Shown one piece after another: positions 1-6,859 of a stretch of 10,874 nt of DNA. The DNA is from an uncultured Nocardioides sp. (GTDB taxonomy: Bacteria > Actinomycetota > Actinomycetes > Propionibacteriales > Nocardioidaceae): contig NZ_CAMPGZ010000145.1 of the NCBI RefSeq assembly GCF_946885725.1, forward strand, positions 1 to 10,874, in the 5' to 3' direction. Position numbers and translations under genes: made by a program. Under the pieces are notes generated by a model. It searched no databases. It was not told where the DNA came from and saw nothing but the letters and a program-made list of their open reading frames with translations. Each line of letters starts with the position of its first letter. Position 1 is the stretch's first letter.

Positions 1-97
1 ACTCGATCAGCTTGGCGCGCTTGTCCCGCCGGACGCGCATCTGCTCGGGCAGATCGTCGTCCCCGGTCGTAGTCGTGCTTATCGAGCCATCCGTCAT
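1..97 (-). CDS. lysS: Lysyl-tRNA synthetase, N-terminal fragment (partial, runs off left edge)
   Basis: Only the first 32 codons are present. After a Ser/Thr/Asp-rich start the peptide reads LPEQMRVRRDKRAKLIE, which matches the opening of actinobacterial class II lysyl-tRNA synthetases (LPEQ-x-R-x-RR-[DE]-KRA). This enzyme charges tRNA-Lys in the cytoplasm. I chose the ATG at 97 because a TAGGCT hexamer lies 7 bases upstream, giving a leaderless-type start, and because related enzymes have only a short segment before LPEQ. An in-frame ATG at 145 with GAGG 7 bases upstream is the alternative and would add 16 residues. The gene lies downstream of coaX on the same strand, the same order as in the mycobacterial panC-panD-coaX-lysS region. 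The catalytic core lies outside the window, so the call rests on the N-terminal motif and on synteny. Confidence 0.85.
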   Translation of the reverse strand, partial: MTDGSISTTTTGDDDLPEQMRVRRDKRAKLIE

Positions 98-104
98 GCC
101 CAGA

Positions 105-110
105 AGCCTA
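105..110 (-). promoter_or_regulatory. Candidate -10 hexamer for leaderless lysS transcript
   Basis: The minus strand reads TAGGCT, then 7 bases, then the ATG at 97. Actinobacterial sigma-70-type -10 boxes follow TANNNT, and a start codon at this distance implies transcription beginning at or next to the A of ATG. The same hexamer occurs 6 bases before two other genes in this window. I see no convincing -35. This would let lysS be expressed apart from the cofactor operon upstream. Confidence 0.5.
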
Positions 111-112
111 TT

Positions 113-178
113 GGAGGTAGGCGGATCGTCTTTCCCCGGCGTCATGCACGACCTCGCGGGACTAGCAGAGCTACCTCC
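113..178. repeat. 8-bp inverted repeat between coaX and lysS
   Basis: GGAGGTAG at 113-120 is matched by its exact complement CTACCTCC at 171-178, with 50 bases between the arms. The inner arm ends 2 bases before the putative lysS -10 box. It could be a pair of operator half-sites or a long-range RNA stem that pairs a Shine-Dalgarno-like GGAGG with CCTCC. The loop is too long for an ordinary terminator, there is no T tract, and an 8-bp match could be chance. Confidence 0.25.
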
Positions 179-189
179 GGTGGCATGGA

Positions 190-966
190 TCAGGCGTTGT
201 TTCGCCCAAAAACAATCTCGAGCCCAAGCAGGGTCAGCCACGGCTGGTGGTCGGTGAAGCAGCCGCACTCGTCGACCACCAGGGGCGCGAGCCCACCGGT
301 CGCGACGACCTGCACCTCTCCCGGCTCAAGACCGAGCTCGGCGACCATCCGGGCGACGATGCCGTCGACCTGGCTCGCGAAGCCGTAGAGGATTCCGGAC
401 TGGAGCGCCTCCACGGTGTTCTTGGCGATCACCGAGCGCGGGCGCAGCAGCTCGACCTTGCGCAGCTGGGCGCCCCGTCGACCTAGCGCCTCGAGCGAGA
501 TGTCGATGCCCGGCGAGATCGCCCCACCGACGTACTCGCCCTTCGCGCTCACCACGTCGAACGTCGTGGCGGTCCCGAAGTCGACGACGATCGATGGGCC
601 GTCGTACAGGTGTGCCGCGGCGAGCGCGTTGACGATCCGGTCCGAGCCGACCTCACGAGGGTTGTCCATCAGCACCGGGACGCCGGTGCGCACTCCGGGC
701 TCGACGACGACGTGCGGGACGTCGGCGTGGAAGGTCCGCAGCATCTCGCGCCACTCGTGCAGCACCGACGGCACCGTCGCGCATACGGCCACACCGGCGT
801 GCGCCGCTTTCACGGCGGAGTCCGCGAGCAGCGCCTTGAGCAGGATTCCCCACTCGTCGGCGGTTCGGCGCTCCTCGGTCGCGACGCGCCAGTGGTCGTG
901 CACGACACCGTCCTCGACGAGGCCGATCGTCGTGTGGCTGTTGCCGATGTCGGCGCACAGGAGCAT
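190..966 (-). CDS. coaX: Type III pantothenate kinase
   Basis: Phosphorylates pantothenate to 4'-phosphopantothenate, the first step of CoA synthesis, in the cytoplasm. The 258-residue length is normal for CoaX. The ASKHA phosphate-binding loop is DIGNSHT at 6-12. The NPREVGSDRIVNA block at 102-114 carries the presumed catalytic Asp109, VVDFGTATTFD spans 127-137, and GGAISPGI spans 147-154. These are the hallmarks of the type III family, which differs from type I (CoaA) in fold and is generally insensitive to CoA feedback. The ATG at 966 shares one base with the nadC stop (TGATG), so translation is probably coupled. It is the last of the cofactor genes, and its stop lies 92 bases before the lysS start. 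Many actinobacteria also carry CoaA; whether this one does cannot be seen here. Confidence 0.96.
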   Translation of the reverse strand: MLLCADIGNSHTTIGLVEDGVVHDHWRVATEERRTADEWGILLKALLADSAVKAAHAGVAVCATVPSVLHEWREMLRTFHADVPHVVVEPGVRTGVPVLMDNPREVGSDRIVNALAAAHLYDGPSIVVDFGTATTFDVVSAKGEYVGGAISPGIDISLEALGRRGAQLRKVELLRPRSVIAKNTVEALQSGILYGFASQVDGIVARMVAELGLEPGEVQVVATGGLAPLVVDECGCFTDHQPWLTLLGLEIVFGRNNA

Positions 967-1877
967 CAGGTCGCCCCCTCCGGCCGGAGATCCATCGCCA
1001 CGTCGAGCACTGGCGCGCTGTGCGTGAGGGCACCGACCGCGAGGAAGTCGACCCCCGTCTCTGCCACCTCCCGCGCGCGGGACAGGTCGAGGCCGCCCGA
1101 TGCCTCGAGACGCGCGCGGCCGGCGGTGAGGCGGACCGCCTCGGCCATGGTGGCGACGTCCATGTTGTCCAGCAGAATCTGGTCGCAGCCCGCGTCGAGC
1201 AGCTCTCGCAACTGGTCGAGCGTCGTGACCTCGACCTGGACCGGTACGCCGGGGAACCGCTCGCGCACGGCGGCGTAAGCCGGCACGACGCCCCCCGCAG
1301 CGAGCACGTGGTTGTCCTTCACCAGCGCCTGGTCGCTCAGCGTGGCGCGGTGGTTGACGCCGCCGCCGCAGCGCACGGCGTACTTCTCGAGCGCCCGGAA
1401 CCCCGGCGTGGTCTTGCGCGTGTCACGCACCCGCGCGCCGGTCCCCTCGAGCGCGTCGACCCAGCGCGCGGTGGTCGTTGCGACGCCGGACAGGTGGCAG
1501 AGGAAGTTCAGTGCTGTCCGCTCCGCGGTCAGCAGGTCGACCGTGCGACCGCGCACCGTCAGCAGCACGTCGCCCCGGCTGACGCGCTGCCCGTCAGACG
1601 CTTGGGCCTCCACGCGCACGTCGTCGCCCGCCACGGCACGCATCACCAGCTCCGCGACGTCGAGCCCGGCGACCACGCCGGCAGAGCGCGTGACGAGGTC
1701 GCCGGTGGACACCTCGGTCGGGTCGAGGGTCGCGACGCTGGTGACGTCCATGCCCGGCACGTCCTCCTCCAACGCGCGCACGACGGCGGCGTGAACGTGC
1801 TCGGGCTCGAGCCCGGCGGCCTCGAGCCGCTCGACCAGTTCGGGCGGCAGGTCGGCGTACGGCGTGCAGGTGATCAC
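966..1877 (-). CDS. nadC: Nicotinate-nucleotide pyrophosphorylase (quinolinate phosphoribosyltransferase)
   Basis: Converts quinolinate and PRPP to nicotinate mononucleotide, CO2 and pyrophosphate, the committed entry to NAD in the de novo route. The 303-residue length suits the family. The N-terminal sandwich domain (about 25-130) ends with AERTALNFLCHLSG at 118-131. The alpha/beta barrel follows with RDTRKTTPG at 151-159, RCGGGVNHR at 169-177 and LVKDNH at 185-190. It continues with VEVTT at 215-219, ILLDNM at 234-239, EASGG at 258-262 and the phosphate-binding VGALTHS at 281-287. Substrate-binding Arg, Lys and His residues are all visible in these motifs. The start is GTG at 1877, where GTGA overlaps the nadB stop by four bases. 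A longer reading upstream in this frame is only a shadow of nadB. The end overlaps coaX by one base. Confidence 0.96.
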   Translation of the reverse strand: MITCTPYADLPPELVERLEAAGLEPEHVHAAVVRALEEDVPGMDVTSVATLDPTEVSTGDLVTRSAGVVAGLDVAELVMRAVAGDDVRVEAQASDGQRVSRGDVLLTVRGRTVDLLTAERTALNFLCHLSGVATTTARWVDALEGTGARVRDTRKTTPGFRALEKYAVRCGGGVNHRATLSDQALVKDNHVLAAGGVVPAYAAVRERFPGVPVQVEVTTLDQLRELLDAGCDQILLDNMDVATMAEAVRLTAGRARLEASGGLDLSRAREVAETGVDFLAVGALTHSAPVLDVAMDLRPEGAT

Positions 1878-3520
1878 GTGGTGCTCGCTCCGTGGGTGCT
1901 GGTGTCGTAGACGAGGGTGCCGCCTTCGAGGCGGACGTCGATGTGCCGAGACCAGTGCTCGTCGTCGCGGTCGGGGAAGTCCTCGCGCCAGTGCGAACCG
2001 CGGGTTTCCTCCCGCAGTCGCGCGGCGCCCAGCAGGGCGGACCCGACGGTGGCGAGGTTCGTCGTCTCCCACGCGTCTACGCCGGGTGCCTCGTCCGACC
2101 GCTCGGCGAGCACCGCGAGCTCCTTGGCGCCGAGGTCCATGCCGTCCCGGGAGCGCAGCACCCCGCCGCGCTCGGTCATCACTCGCTGCAGCTCCCGTCG
2201 TACGGCGCCGCCGACGACGCCCGAGGTCCGGGTGTCGGGCACGGGCTGCTGTCGCGCCGGGAGGTCCTCGCGCAGGGCGTGCGCGATCCGGCGGGAGAAC
2301 ACGAGGCCTTCGAGGAGGGAGTTGGAGGCCAGCCGGTTCGCGCCGTGCACGCCGGAGCAGGCCACCTCGCCGCACGCGTAGAGACCTGGAACGGTCGAGC
2401 GACCCTGGAGGTCGGTGGCGACACCCCCCGACGCGTAGTGGCAGGCCGGAGCGACGGGGACGAGGGAGCGCACCGGGTCGATCCCGTGGCTGCGACAGGT
2501 GGCCAGGATCGTCGGGAACCGCGACTCCCACTTCTCCTGGCCGAAGTGCCGGGCGTCGAGCCAGACGTGGGAGCGGCCGGTCTCCCTCATCCGGCGCATG
2601 ATCGCCTTGGCGACGACGTCACGCGGCGCCAGGTCGGCGAGCTCGTGCTGCCCCTGCATGAACCGGTGCCCGGAGTCGTCGACGAGGAACGCACCTTCCC
2701 CGCGCACGGCCTCGGAGATGAGCGGCTGCTGGCCTGTCGAGCCGGAGCCCAGCCACATAACGGTGGGGTGGAACTGCACGAACTCGAGGTCACGGAGCAC
2801 AGCACCCATCCGCAGCGCCAGGGCCATGCCGTCGCCGGTCGACACGGACGGGTTGGTCGTCGCGGAGTAGATCTGCCCCAACCCGCCCGACGCGAGCACG
2901 ACCGCGCGGCAGTGCACGGCGCCCACACCATCGCGCTGTCCCTCCCCCATCACGTGGAGGGTGACCCCTGCGACGCCGCCGTCGGCACCGGGGACAAGGT
3001 CGAGGACCAGCGCGTGCTCGACGACCTGGACGTCGGGCGCGGCCCGGACGGCGGCGACGAGCGCCCGCTGGATCTCGGCCCCGGTCGCGTCTCCGCCGGC
3101 GTGGGCGATGCGGTCGCGATGGTGCCCGCCCTCGCGCGTCAGCGAGAGCTCTCCGGCACTGGTCTGGTCGAACTGCGCGCCCAGGTCGATGAGGCCTCGC
3201 ACCGCGTCGGGACCCTCCGTCACCAGCGCCCGCACCGCGGCTTCGTCGCAGAGCCCGACACCCGCCACGAGCGTGTCGGTGAGGTGCTGCTCGGGGGTGT
3301 CCCCGGGGCCGAGCGCGGCGGCGATGCCGCCCTGGGCCCACCGCGTCGAGCCGGCGGAGAGGATGTCCTTGGTGACGACCAGGACGGAACCGACTTCTCG
3401 CGCCTGGAGCGCGGTGGTGAGCCCGGCGATGCCGGAGCCGATGACGACGACGTCGGCGTGCGTCGCCCATCCGGCGGGCGGCGCGGCCAGTCGCGCGGGC
3501 CGCGCCGGCGGGTTGGTCAC
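1874..3520 (-). CDS. nadB: L-aspartate oxidase
   Basis: FAD enzyme that oxidises L-aspartate to iminoaspartate, which quinolinate synthase (NadA, not in this window) condenses to quinolinate. The 548-residue protein has the dinucleotide fold GSGIAG at 28-33 and SAGSTRWAQGG at 55-65. LTREGGHH is at 127-134, QFHPT at 249-253, SEAVRGEGA at 269-277 and APRDVVAKAI at 298-307. HYASGGV at 361-367 and ANRLASNSLLEG at 394-405 follow, then the C-terminal helical domain. Residues aligning with the E. coli active site (Glu130, His251, Arg300, His361, Arg396) are present, which favours aspartate oxidase over the related succinate dehydrogenase and fumarate reductase subunits. The GTG start lies 9 bases after the panD stop and has no Shine-Dalgarno sequence. 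Instead TAGATT sits 6 bases upstream, suggesting a leaderless internal transcript. The stop overlaps nadC by four bases. Confidence 0.96.
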   Translation of the reverse strand: MTNPPARPARLAAPPAGWATHADVVVIGSGIAGLTTALQAREVGSVLVVTKDILSAGSTRWAQGGIAAALGPGDTPEQHLTDTLVAGVGLCDEAAVRALVTEGPDAVRGLIDLGAQFDQTSAGELSLTREGGHHRDRIAHAGGDATGAEIQRALVAAVRAAPDVQVVEHALVLDLVPGADGGVAGVTLHVMGEGQRDGVGAVHCRAVVLASGGLGQIYSATTNPSVSTGDGMALALRMGAVLRDLEFVQFHPTVMWLGSGSTGQQPLISEAVRGEGAFLVDDSGHRFMQGQHELADLAPRDVVAKAIMRRMRETGRSHVWLDARHFGQEKWESRFPTILATCRSHGIDPVRSLVPVAPACHYASGGVATDLQGRSTVPGLYACGEVACSGVHGANRLASNSLLEGLVFSRRIAHALREDLPARQQPVPDTRTSGVVGGAVRRELQRVMTERGGVLRSRDGMDLGAKELAVLAERSDEAPGVDAWETTNLATVGSALLGAARLREETRGSHWREDFPDRDDEHWSRHIDVRLEGGTLVYDTSTHGASTT

Positions 3521-3526
3521 GTCAGG

Positions 3527-3532
3527 AATCTA
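3527..3532 (-). promoter_or_regulatory. Candidate -10 hexamer for leaderless nadB transcript, overlapping the panD stop codon
   Basis: The minus strand reads TAGATT, six bases, then the nadB GTG. The first three bases of the hexamer (3532-3530) are the panD stop codon TAG. The hexamer fits TANNNT, and the 6-base distance matches other genes in this window. nadB lacks a Shine-Dalgarno sequence, which supports a leaderless start. No clear -35 is visible. Confidence 0.5.
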
Positions 3533-3949
3533 GCGGGACGCGACGAGGTCGCCCCGCGTGAGCCCGGACCCGGGCAGCGCCTCCGCGGGGTCGGCACCGG
3601 TGGCCACGACGCGGTTATCGGCATCGACGAAGACCACGTGCGGGCTGAACGACCGCGCTTCGGCGTCGTCCATCTGGCCGTAGGCGATGAGGATGACGAG
3701 ATCGCCGGGCTGCACTAGCCGGGCTGCCGCACCGTTGATGCCGATGACACCGGAACCGCGCTCGCCCGCGATCGTGTAGGTCTCGAGCCGGGCGCCGTTG
3801 GTGATGTCGACGATGTGCACCAGCTCGCCGGGCAGGAGGTCCGCCGCGTCGAGGAGGTCCTCGTCGACCGTGACCGACCCGACGTAGTGCAGGTCCGCCT
3901 GCGTCACCGTGGCACGGTGGATCTTGCTCTTCATCATCGTGCGCAGCAT
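3530..3949 (-). CDS. panD: Aspartate 1-decarboxylase precursor
   Basis: Decarboxylates L-aspartate to beta-alanine for pantothenate synthesis. It is a pyruvoyl enzyme made as a proenzyme that cleaves itself. The 139-residue protein has the cleavage site HYVGSVTVD at 21-29, with Gly24-Ser25 at the same positions as in E. coli. Ser25 would become the pyruvoyl group. The catalytic set also lines up with E. coli numbering: Lys9, His11, Arg54, Thr57, Tyr58 and Asn72 ([10 protein letters not shown] at 67-76). Its C-terminal tail of about 20 residues beyond the core is typical of actinobacterial forms. The ATG at 3949 shares one base with the panC stop (TGATG), so the two are probably translationally coupled. 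Actinobacteria often lack the PanZ maturation factor, and cleavage is then spontaneous; that is family knowledge and is not shown here. Confidence 0.97.
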   Translation of the reverse strand: MLRTMMKSKIHRATVTQADLHYVGSVTVDEDLLDAADLLPGELVHIVDITNGARLETYTIAGERGSGVIGINGAAARLVQPGDLVILIAYGQMDDAEARSFSPHVVFVDADNRVVATGADPAEALPGSGLTRGDLVASR

Positions 3950-4821
3950 CAGCGTGCCTCCCTCGCACCCAGGAACAGCGGGGCGTTGTCGATGAGCCGT
4001 GTGGTGCCGACCCGGGCCGCGATGAGCACGCGGCCCTCCCCGCGCTCGGGGGCCGGCCCGAGGTCGGGGTCGGTGACGACCAGGTAGTCGAGGTCGACGC
4101 CGTGACAGGTGCGAAGTACGGCGCGCGCGGCGGCCAGGGCGTGGTCGGGACCCTGCTCGGCGTTGGCGACGGCCGCGCGCAACGCCGCCGAGAGCGCCAC
4201 AGCGGCGGCGCGCTGCTCCTCGTCGAGGTAGGCGTTGCGGGAGGACAGAGCGAGTCCGTCAGGCTCACGCACCGTGGGCGCACCGACGACCTCGACGCCC
4301 ATGCAGAGGTCCTCGCTCATCCGCCGGATGAGCACGAGCTGCTGGTAGTCCTTCTCGCCGAAGACTGCGACGTCGGGGCGCACCAGCCCGAACAGCTTCG
4401 CGACGACGGTGAGCACGCCGCGGAAGTGCGTCGGACGTGAGCGCCCCTCAAGCTCGGCGGCCAGGGGGCCGGTGTCGACGGTGACCTGGGGGTCGCCACC
4501 CGGGTACACCTCGTCAACGGTCGGCGCGAAGACCACGTCGACCCCACGGTCGGCGCACATCCGGAGGTCAGCGTCGAAGGGCCGCGGGTAGCGGTCGAGG
4601 TCCTCACCGGGCGCGAACTGCAGCGGGTTGACGAAGATCGACACGACGACCCGACCGGACGCGCCCACGCGCTGCCGGGCGGCGTCGATGAGCGACGCGT
4701 GACCGGCGTGCAGGGCCCCCATCGTCGGGACGAGGGCGACGACGGTGTCGCCGGCCTGGCCGAGGTGCTCCCGCAGCTCCTGACGGGTGCGGGCGACGGC
4801 CGGGCTGCCGTCGACGTTCAC
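3949..4821 (-). CDS. panC: Pantothenate synthetase (pantoate--beta-alanine ligase)
   Basis: Joins pantoate and beta-alanine using ATP, through a pantoyl-adenylate, to make pantothenate. The 290-residue protein belongs to the HIGH-type nucleotidyltransferases. [10 protein letters not shown] at 32-41 supplies the two ATP-binding histidines. SIFVNPLQF at 61-69, DRYPR at 76-80, [12 protein letters not shown] at 132-143 (pantoate side) and GEKDYQQL at 155-162 follow. [12 protein letters not shown] at 185-196 is the KMSKS-equivalent loop. The C-terminal domain holds LDYLVVTDP at 244-252. The start is GTG at 4821, with GTGA overlapping the stop of the DUF2520 gene. The end overlaps panD by one base, so product and co-substrate enzymes are made together. 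Confidence 0.97.
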   Translation of the reverse strand: MNVDGSPAVARTRQELREHLGQAGDTVVALVPTMGALHAGHASLIDAARQRVGASGRVVVSIFVNPLQFAPGEDLDRYPRPFDADLRMCADRGVDVVFAPTVDEVYPGGDPQVTVDTGPLAAELEGRSRPTHFRGVLTVVAKLFGLVRPDVAVFGEKDYQQLVLIRRMSEDLCMGVEVVGAPTVREPDGLALSSRNAYLDEEQRAAAVALSAALRAAVANAEQGPDHALAAARAVLRTCHGVDLDYLVVTDPDLGPAPERGEGRVLIAARVGTTRLIDNAPLFLGAREAR

Positions 4822-5699
4822 GCCTCGACCAGGGCGTCGTTGAGGATGCCGACGAGCTTGGCGGCACGGATCGGAAGCAGGCGCCCGTCGACAACCGCCT
4901 GGTTGGCGGTGGCGCGCGCCATGGCGACGTACGACTCGAGTGTCGCGGGACGGTTCGCGGCGATGTCGCGCAGGTGCGCCCGGACGGTCTCGACGTCGCC
5001 GCGCACGATCGGGCCGGTGAGGGCGGCGCTGCCGTACTCCAGCGCGTTGTCGAGCGCGGCAGTGAGCAGGGGCCGCAGCGTGGCGGCGGGGTCGTCAGCG
5101 CCGGAGTCGCGGAGCAGGTCCATCGCCTGGCTCACGAGCGTGACGAGGTGGTTCGCGCCGTGCGCGAGGCCCGCGTGGTAGAGAGCCCGGCGGTCCTCCG
5201 CGACACGCAAGAGCCGGCCACGCAGGTCCGCGACAAGCTTTGCGGCCAGGTCCTCGGTGTCGGGGTTGGCGGTGACGCCGTAGACGCAGCCCGCGAGCCG
5301 GGCGAGGTCGACGTCGGTGCCGGTGAAGGTCATCGCCGGGTGCATCGCCAGGACGTGCGCGCCGGCGTCGGCCGCAGGCTGGAGGACGGCGAGGCCGTGC
5401 TTGCCGGAGGTGTGCACGACGTACTGCCCCTCGCGGATGGCGCCACTGGCCGCGAGCATGGTGACGACGTTGCTCAGCATGTCGTCCGGGACTGTGAGCA
5501 GGAGCAGGTCGCAGGCGCGCGAGACGGCGGTCGGCTTGTCGACCCTCACGCCGGGGAGAAGCGTGTCGATGCGGGTGCGCGAGGCGTGGGACTCGCCCGC
5601 CACCGCTGCGATCTCGTGACCGGCCTCGCGGAGGGCCGCGGCCAGGACGGCGCCGACACGGCCGGCGCCCACAACCCCGATTCGGGTCATCGCTCTCAT
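4818..5699 (-). CDS. Rossmann-fold and DUF2520 domain protein (candidate ketopantoate reductase-like oxidoreductase)
   Basis: A 293-residue predicted NAD(P)-binding protein that heads the cofactor operon. The N-terminal Rossmann fold opens [10 protein letters not shown] at 7-16. Next come [11 protein letters not shown] at 65-75, VVHTSGKHG at 94-102 and AMHPAMTF at 118-125. The C-terminal DUF2520 helical domain includes [16 protein letters not shown] at 173-188 and LTGPIVRGD at 227-235. The architecture recalls ketopantoate reductase and 6-phosphogluconate dehydrogenase-type enzymes (Rossmann domain plus all-helical domain), but the reaction is not known from sequence. A relative sits directly before panC in mycobacteria. 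Its GTGA overlap with panC suggests coupling and fits a pantoate-forming role, which is inference. The start is ATG at 5699; an in-frame ATG at 5690 is also possible. GGAAAGG lies just upstream. Confidence 0.9.
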   Translation of the reverse strand: MRAMTRIGVVGAGRVGAVLAAALREAGHEIAAVAGESHASRTRIDTLLPGVRVDKPTAVSRACDLLLLTVPDDMLSNVVTMLAASGAIREGQYVVHTSGKHGLAVLQPAADAGAHVLAMHPAMTFTGTDVDLARLAGCVYGVTANPDTEDLAAKLVADLRGRLLRVAEDRRALYHAGLAHGANHLVTLVSQAMDLLRDSGADDPAATLRPLLTAALDNALEYGSAALTGPIVRGDVETVRAHLRDIAANRPATLESYVAMARATANQAVVDGRLLPIRAAKLVGILNDALVEA

Positions 5700-5745
5700 C
5701 GCCTTTCCGTTCCAGTCCTCGCGAGAGGTACCGGACGTCCTGCAG

Positions 5746-5772
5746 ATGCAACATCGAGGCTAGGTCTTGCAT
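5746..5772. promoter_or_regulatory. Possible operator: ATGCAA inverted repeat around the operon promoter
   Basis: ATGCAA at 5746-5751 and TTGCAT at 5767-5772 form a perfect 6-bp inverted repeat with a 15-base spacer, so half-site centres are 21 bp apart, about two helical turns. The putative -10 of the pan-nad-coaX operon lies inside. The layout suits a dimeric repressor, but a 6-bp repeat may be chance and I do not recognise the motif. Confidence 0.25.
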
Positions 5773-5785
5773 TTCGGGGCGGTAA
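5757..5785 (-). promoter_or_regulatory. Candidate promoter of the pan-nad-coaX operon
   Basis: On the minus strand TAGCCT (5762-5757) fits a TANNNT -10, and TTACCG (5785-5780) is a weak -35 at 17-base spacing. Transcription would begin near 5750 and leave a leader of about 50 bases carrying GGAAAGG before the first ATG. The sequence GACCTAG-x-CT recurs at the divergent promoter on the other strand. Confidence 0.4.
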
Positions 5786-5835
5786 CCCCCGCGGCCCGTG
5801 TCGTCGGTCACAGCGTGCCCTTTTCGGCTGCGACC

Positions 5836-5841
5836 TAGGCT
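5836..5841 (+). promoter_or_regulatory. Candidate -10 hexamer for leaderless MidA-like gene
   Basis: TAGGCT followed by six bases and the ATG at 5848. No Shine-Dalgarno sequence is seen before this ATG, so transcription from the start codon is likely. No good -35 is present. Confidence 0.55.
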
Positions 5842-5847
5842 TCGGCT

Positions 5848-6855
5848 ATGTCCCGTCCCACGTCGCTCGGCATCCCCGCCGTGCCACCACCGACGACGGC
5901 GCCGACGTGGAAGGGCGCCTGGGACGACGCCCTGTACGGCGCCGCAGGCTTCTTCCGCCGTGAGTCGCCGATCGCGCACTTCCGGACGTCCGTGCACGCC
6001 TCGCCGCTGTTCGCGCAGGCGCTCGTGCGCCTCGTGCGCGAAGCGGGACTGGACACCGTCGTGGACATCGGCGCCGGCCGCGGAGAGCTGCTGCGGGCCG
6101 TCCATGCGACGGATCCGGACCTCGACCTGCTTGCCGTGGAGGTCGCGCCGCGGCCGGACGACCTGCCCGGCGACATCGCTTGGACGACCGCGCTGCCGGA
6201 GGCCGTCGACGGGCTCGTCGTGGCCAACGAGTGGCTCGACAACATCCCCTGCCACGTCGCCGAGATGGACCCGGACGGCGTGGCCCGCATGGTGCACATC
6301 GACGCCCGCACCGGTCGGGAGTCGCTCGGCCATCCGCTCACCCACGGCACAGTGTCACCGTCGCTCGCGGTATGGGTCGAGAGATGGTGGCCGCTCGACG
6401 CGAGCGAACCGGGCACCCGGGCCGAGATCGGCACGACCCGCGACGCGGCCTGGGCCGACGTCGTTCGACGGGTGACGCGCGGCTTCGCGGTCGCCGTGGA
6501 CTACGGACACCTCCGCGCGTCCCGGCCGGCGTTCGGCTCCTTGCGCTCCTACCGCGACGGGGTCGAGGTCGACGTACTGCCCGACGGCTCGCGCGACGTG
6601 ACCGCGCCGGTAGCCGTCGACGCCGTGGCGGACCGGGTCGGCGGGACGCTGCTTACTCAACGGGAGGCGCTGCACCGCCTCGGAGTCACCGGCGCCCGAC
6701 CACCGCTGAACCTCGCCACCACGGACCCCGCGGCCTACGTCGGGGCACTGAGCGCGGCGACCGAGGCCGGCGAGCTGACTGAGCAGGGCGGCCTCGGGGA
6801 CTTCCACTGGATCGTGAGCGCTGTCGGCGACGTGCGGTCGAGCCTGCTCGTCTGA
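5848..6855 (+). CDS. MidA/NDUFAF7-like SAM-dependent methyltransferase (DUF185)
   Basis: A 335-residue class I methyltransferase. The family signature begins LYGAAGFFRRES at 29-40 and AHFRTSVHASPLFAQAL at 43-59, corresponding to the YGPGGFY...HF-TSP-F region of MidA and mitochondrial NDUFAF7. The SAM-binding motif I is VVDIGAGRGELL at 71-82. VANEWLDNIP at 125-134 matches the family's ANELLDN-P, and VAVDYGH at 215-221 matches its IDYG motif. SLRSYRDG at 231-238, DVTAPV at 250-255 and GLGDFHWIV at 315-323 complete the pattern. NDUFAF7 dimethylates an arginine of a complex I subunit; the bacterial substrate is not known to me. The protein is shorter than many MidA members (near 380 or more), apparently by compact loops. 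It is transcribed away from the cofactor operon, and its stop is 4 bases from a convergent gene, with no terminator seen. Confidence 0.85.
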   Translation: MSRPTSLGIPAVPPPTTAPTWKGAWDDALYGAAGFFRRESPIAHFRTSVHASPLFAQALVRLVREAGLDTVVDIGAGRGELLRAVHATDPDLDLLAVEVAPRPDDLPGDIAWTTALPEAVDGLVVANEWLDNIPCHVAEMDPDGVARMVHIDARTGRESLGHPLTHGTVSPSLAVWVERWWPLDASEPGTRAEIGTTRDAAWADVVRRVTRGFAVAVDYGHLRASRPAFGSLRSYRDGVEVDVLPDGSRDVTAPVAVDAVADRVGGTLLTQREALHRLGVTGARPPLNLATTDPAAYVGALSAATEAGELTEQGGLGDFHWIVSAVGDVRSSLLV

Positions 6856-6859
6856 GCCG

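Noticed and set aside
1878..2531. Upstream extension of the nadC frame across nadB
   Set aside because: The extension is Arg/Pro-rich with no family similarity. The GTG at 1877 forms a GTGA overlap with nadB, and the NadC family begins there.
1892..3718. 608-codon plus-strand open frame opposite nadB
   Set aside because: Antisense shadow caused by high GC at third codon positions. The composition is low-complexity, and the opposite strand encodes a complete, motif-perfect L-aspartate oxidase.
190..5699. Possibility that the pan-nad-coaX run is a new biosynthetic system
   Set aside because: Every gene except the DUF2520 one is a standard family member with intact catalytic motifs, and the gene order resembles known actinobacterial clusters.
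5095..5811. Minus-strand frame from a GTG at 5811 with AAAGGG upstream, giving a plausible peptide through the divergent intergenic region
   Set aside because: After about 37 residues it runs, without a stop, into the alternate frame of the DUF2520 gene, where it becomes Arg/Pro/Gly-rich shadow sequence. A leader peptide without its own stop is unlikely.
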